Below, piece after piece: positions 20,938-22,196 of a stretch of DNA of 22,196 nucleotides (its first letter is position 1; the number at the start of each line of letters is the position of its first letter). The DNA is from Clostridiales bacterium (GTDB lineage Bacteria > Bacillota > Clostridia > Oscillospirales > Acutalibacteraceae): the NCBI GenBank assembly GCA_019415945.1, contig DXYF01000022.1, positions 1 to 22,196 on the forward strand, in the 5' to 3' direction. The translations under genes were made by a program, and so were the position numbers. Below the pieces are notes generated by a model. That model did no database searches. It was not told the origin of the DNA and saw only the letters and a program-made list of their open reading frames with translations.

Positions 20938-21867
20938 CTATGCTTCGTCGCCCGTAGAGCCTGTATCCTTAACATACTGCAAACCGTTTATAACTATCGA
21001 CGAATCCACAAGCTGATAGCTGAGATCAGTTGTAGTAAGTTCTGTTCCGTAATACTTGAGAGTTATCGTATCATCGGTGTATGTGTACACACCCTCAAGG
21101 TAAAACGCATCCGATTCAGAAAATACAAATGTACCGTCTTCTTTAAACTCATAGCTTACGCTTGAATTATAAAAGCTGTCGTTGAAAACCCAAGTTTCGC
21201 AAAGCTTCTCATCAGGCTCAAAGTCCTCATACGGCTCGATCTCAGGAATAACAAGCTCGGTGCTTACAAGATCAACACTCTGACCGTAATACGAGTCTGT
21301 AAGAACAAGCGTGCGTCCTGTAAAAGCATTTCCCGTCACATCATACTCAAATGTTCCCTCAAGAGCTGACGGAACGCTTACAGTTACCGTCCTCGTACCC
21401 TCTTCGCTCGTGTCAAGTGTATATGTACCTACCATTTTCATAGTGCCGAGGTAAACCGACGCTGTACCGTCGTTATCAAAGCAGTAATAGCTCTGTGCCG
21501 CGTCATCAGCGTCCGAAGAGTCGGCTTCGTCCGCAGTAGCCGTAACCTTAACAGTCCACGCTCCCACAATACTCGTATTAAAAAACATTTTAAACACCAA
21601 AAAGCCGAGTGCTACAACAACCACAATAGCAAGAGAAATAATAATAGGTAATTGCACAAATGATTTTTTCTTTGCCGTCTGTTCGGGAGCCGAACAGCTG
21701 CAATAAGGCACACATTGCTGCTGCGGATTGAAATCTGTGTTTAGTTCCTGATTTTCTAAATCAGCGGATTCACTTAAACCGCCGTCATTATTTGTCGTAT
21801 CTGTGTCGAAATCAACATTTTTTTCAGCTTCTGATTCAGAAGTCAAAAAATCTTTATTATCACTCAA
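20938..21867 (-). CDS. Membrane-anchored extracytoplasmic protein of unknown function
   Basis: The protein has 309 residues. A long acidic, Asn/Glu-rich cytoplasmic start (1-70, containing CVPYCSCSAPEQ) precedes one membrane helix (about 73-96), then an extracellular acidic beta-rich region (100-309). Two similar segments there each follow the pattern W-x-V/F...D-G-T-A/F...GTYT/GVYTYTDD, like the lipocalin/DUF5640-type domains found in many gut Firmicutes (SIVGAWTVKVTATADE and CETWVFNDSFYNSS). The start is TTG 21867 with a perfect AAGGAGG at 8 bases. No enzyme motif is visible. It is transcribed alone, ending at a strong terminator. Confidence 0.82.
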   Translation of the reverse strand: MSDNKDFLTSESEAEKNVDFDTDTTNNDGGLSESADLENQELNTDFNPQQQCVPYCSCSAPEQTAKKKSFVQLPIIISLAIVVVVALGFLVFKMFFNTSIVGAWTVKVTATADEADSSDADDAAQSYYCFDNDGTASVYLGTMKMVGTYTLDTSEEGTRTVTVSVPSALEGTFEYDVTGNAFTGRTLVLTDSYYGQSVDLVSTELVIPEIEPYEDFEPDEKLCETWVFNDSFYNSSVSYEFKEDGTFVFSESDAFYLEGVYTYTDDTITLKYYGTELTTTDLSYQLVDSSIVINGLQYVKDTGSTGDEA

Positions 21868-22017
21868 CTAAGATACCTCCTTATATTTTTCATGTACTAT
21901 ATTGTACTATATTTTCAAAGATAAATCAACTTTAAATTTTACAAATAAATTAAAATGAAAATAAAAATTTAACATTTGCCATCATAACTCCCGTGAAAAA
22001 CTTATCATATTTATACC

Positions 22018-22035
22018 TTTACATAAATATGTAAA
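22018..22035. promoter_or_regulatory. Perfect 18-base palindrome
   Basis: TTTACATA-AA-TATGTAAA is a perfect dyad with 8-base arms and no T run after it, so it is a better protein-binding site than terminator. It lies 35 bases upstream of the candidate promoter hexamer at 22070, a plausible place for an activator or repressor site. Confidence 0.45.
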
Positions 22036-22070
22036 TAAAGGAAATATCAATGACAGTCCTTGTGTGCTAT

Positions 22071-22087
22071 TGCAAAAACGCTTTGCA
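22071..22087. promoter_or_regulatory. TGCAAA/TTTGCA inverted repeat overlapping a promoter
   Basis: TGCAAA-AACGC-TTTGCA is a dyad that overlaps the -35 hexamer and spacer of the candidate promoter at 22070-22098, which is typical of a repressor operator. It loosely recalls a cre site but the spacing does not fit that consensus. Confidence 0.4.
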
Positions 22088-22196
22088 GGTGTTATAAATA
22101 TAATGGATATTGTTTTTCCAACTTCGACTTAACAAAACATTTTCAAAAAAGGAGGCATGATAAAAAGTAAGTGGTAAATCAATCCGAGAACTCTGA

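Larger units (their letters stand above)
21868..22196. other. Right-end intergenic region, possible start of a downstream gene
   Basis: An AT-rich region. A candidate promoter reads TTGCAA (22070-22075)-17-TATAAA (22093-22098). An AAGGAGG near 22147-22153 suggests that a plus-strand gene begins at or after the window edge, but the nearest ATG frame closes after six codons and the next GTG frame runs off the end, so no coding call is made. Confidence 0.4.

Noticed and set aside
1..22196. CRISPR array or transposase gene
   Set aside because: No regularly spaced repeats, no DDE transposase and no insertion-sequence inverted repeats were seen on either strand.

Overview
The window looks like the chromosome of a low-G+C, spore-forming, anaerobic gut Firmicute, most likely Ruminococcus-like (Oscillospiraceae). 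This rests on three secreted proteins with type I dockerin-like domains, a dipicolinate synthase pair (dpaA-dpaB), a SpoIIQ-like M23 protein, an S-box riboswitch, strong AAGGAGG ribosome binding sites and T-rich intrinsic terminators. The genus is an inference; I could run no searches.

Layout. Positions 1-2264 are the end of an integrated element. Two overlapping minus-strand genes (tandem winged-helix protein and a small helical DNA-binding-like protein) end at a terminator. The element stops at a 3' half of a tRNA-Arg gene (2214-2264) that has no 5' half here. Chromosome resumes with the tRNA terminator. Next come an XRE regulator with four membrane helices (2739-3371), a minus-strand ilvA-ridA operon, trhA (hemolysin III/PAQR), a GNAT gene interrupted by TAG, a cupin gene, and dpaA-dpaB with candidate sigma-K and sigma-A promoters. 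Two adjacent secreted dockerin proteins follow (9120-10841), then a cytidylate-kinase-like gene, a SpoIIQ-like gene, a HAD protein that lacks its nucleophile aspartate, and tRNA-Pro.

Positions 14270-14640 hold the oddest locus. A strong plus-strand promoter and terminator define a structured RNA of about 200 nt with no good ORF. It contains 16 nt identical to the 3' end of 16S rRNA. The opposite strand can encode a hydrophobic peptide of about 34 residues across it. A second, better supported 36-residue membrane peptide is encoded divergently. This could be a type I toxin-antitoxin-like locus or a new RNA family.

Positions 14930-17092 carry small membrane proteins on the minus strand and a SAM-I (S-box) riboswitch with a readable terminator/antiterminator switch controlling an unknown 123-residue protein. 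Positions 17175-19510 are a plus-strand arsenic operon: arsR, an ArsP-type permease, a thioredoxin-like protein with a Cys-rich N-terminus, and arsC. The right end has two minus-strand envelope proteins, one with a dockerin, and a dyad-rich intergenic region leading into whatever lies beyond the window.

Working together: dpaA/dpaB make the spore-core compound dipicolinate and the SpoIIQ-like protein serves engulfment; IlvA and RidA form a deaminase and its clean-up enzyme; arsR/arsP/trx/arsC form a detoxification unit that reduces arsenate and exports arsenicals.
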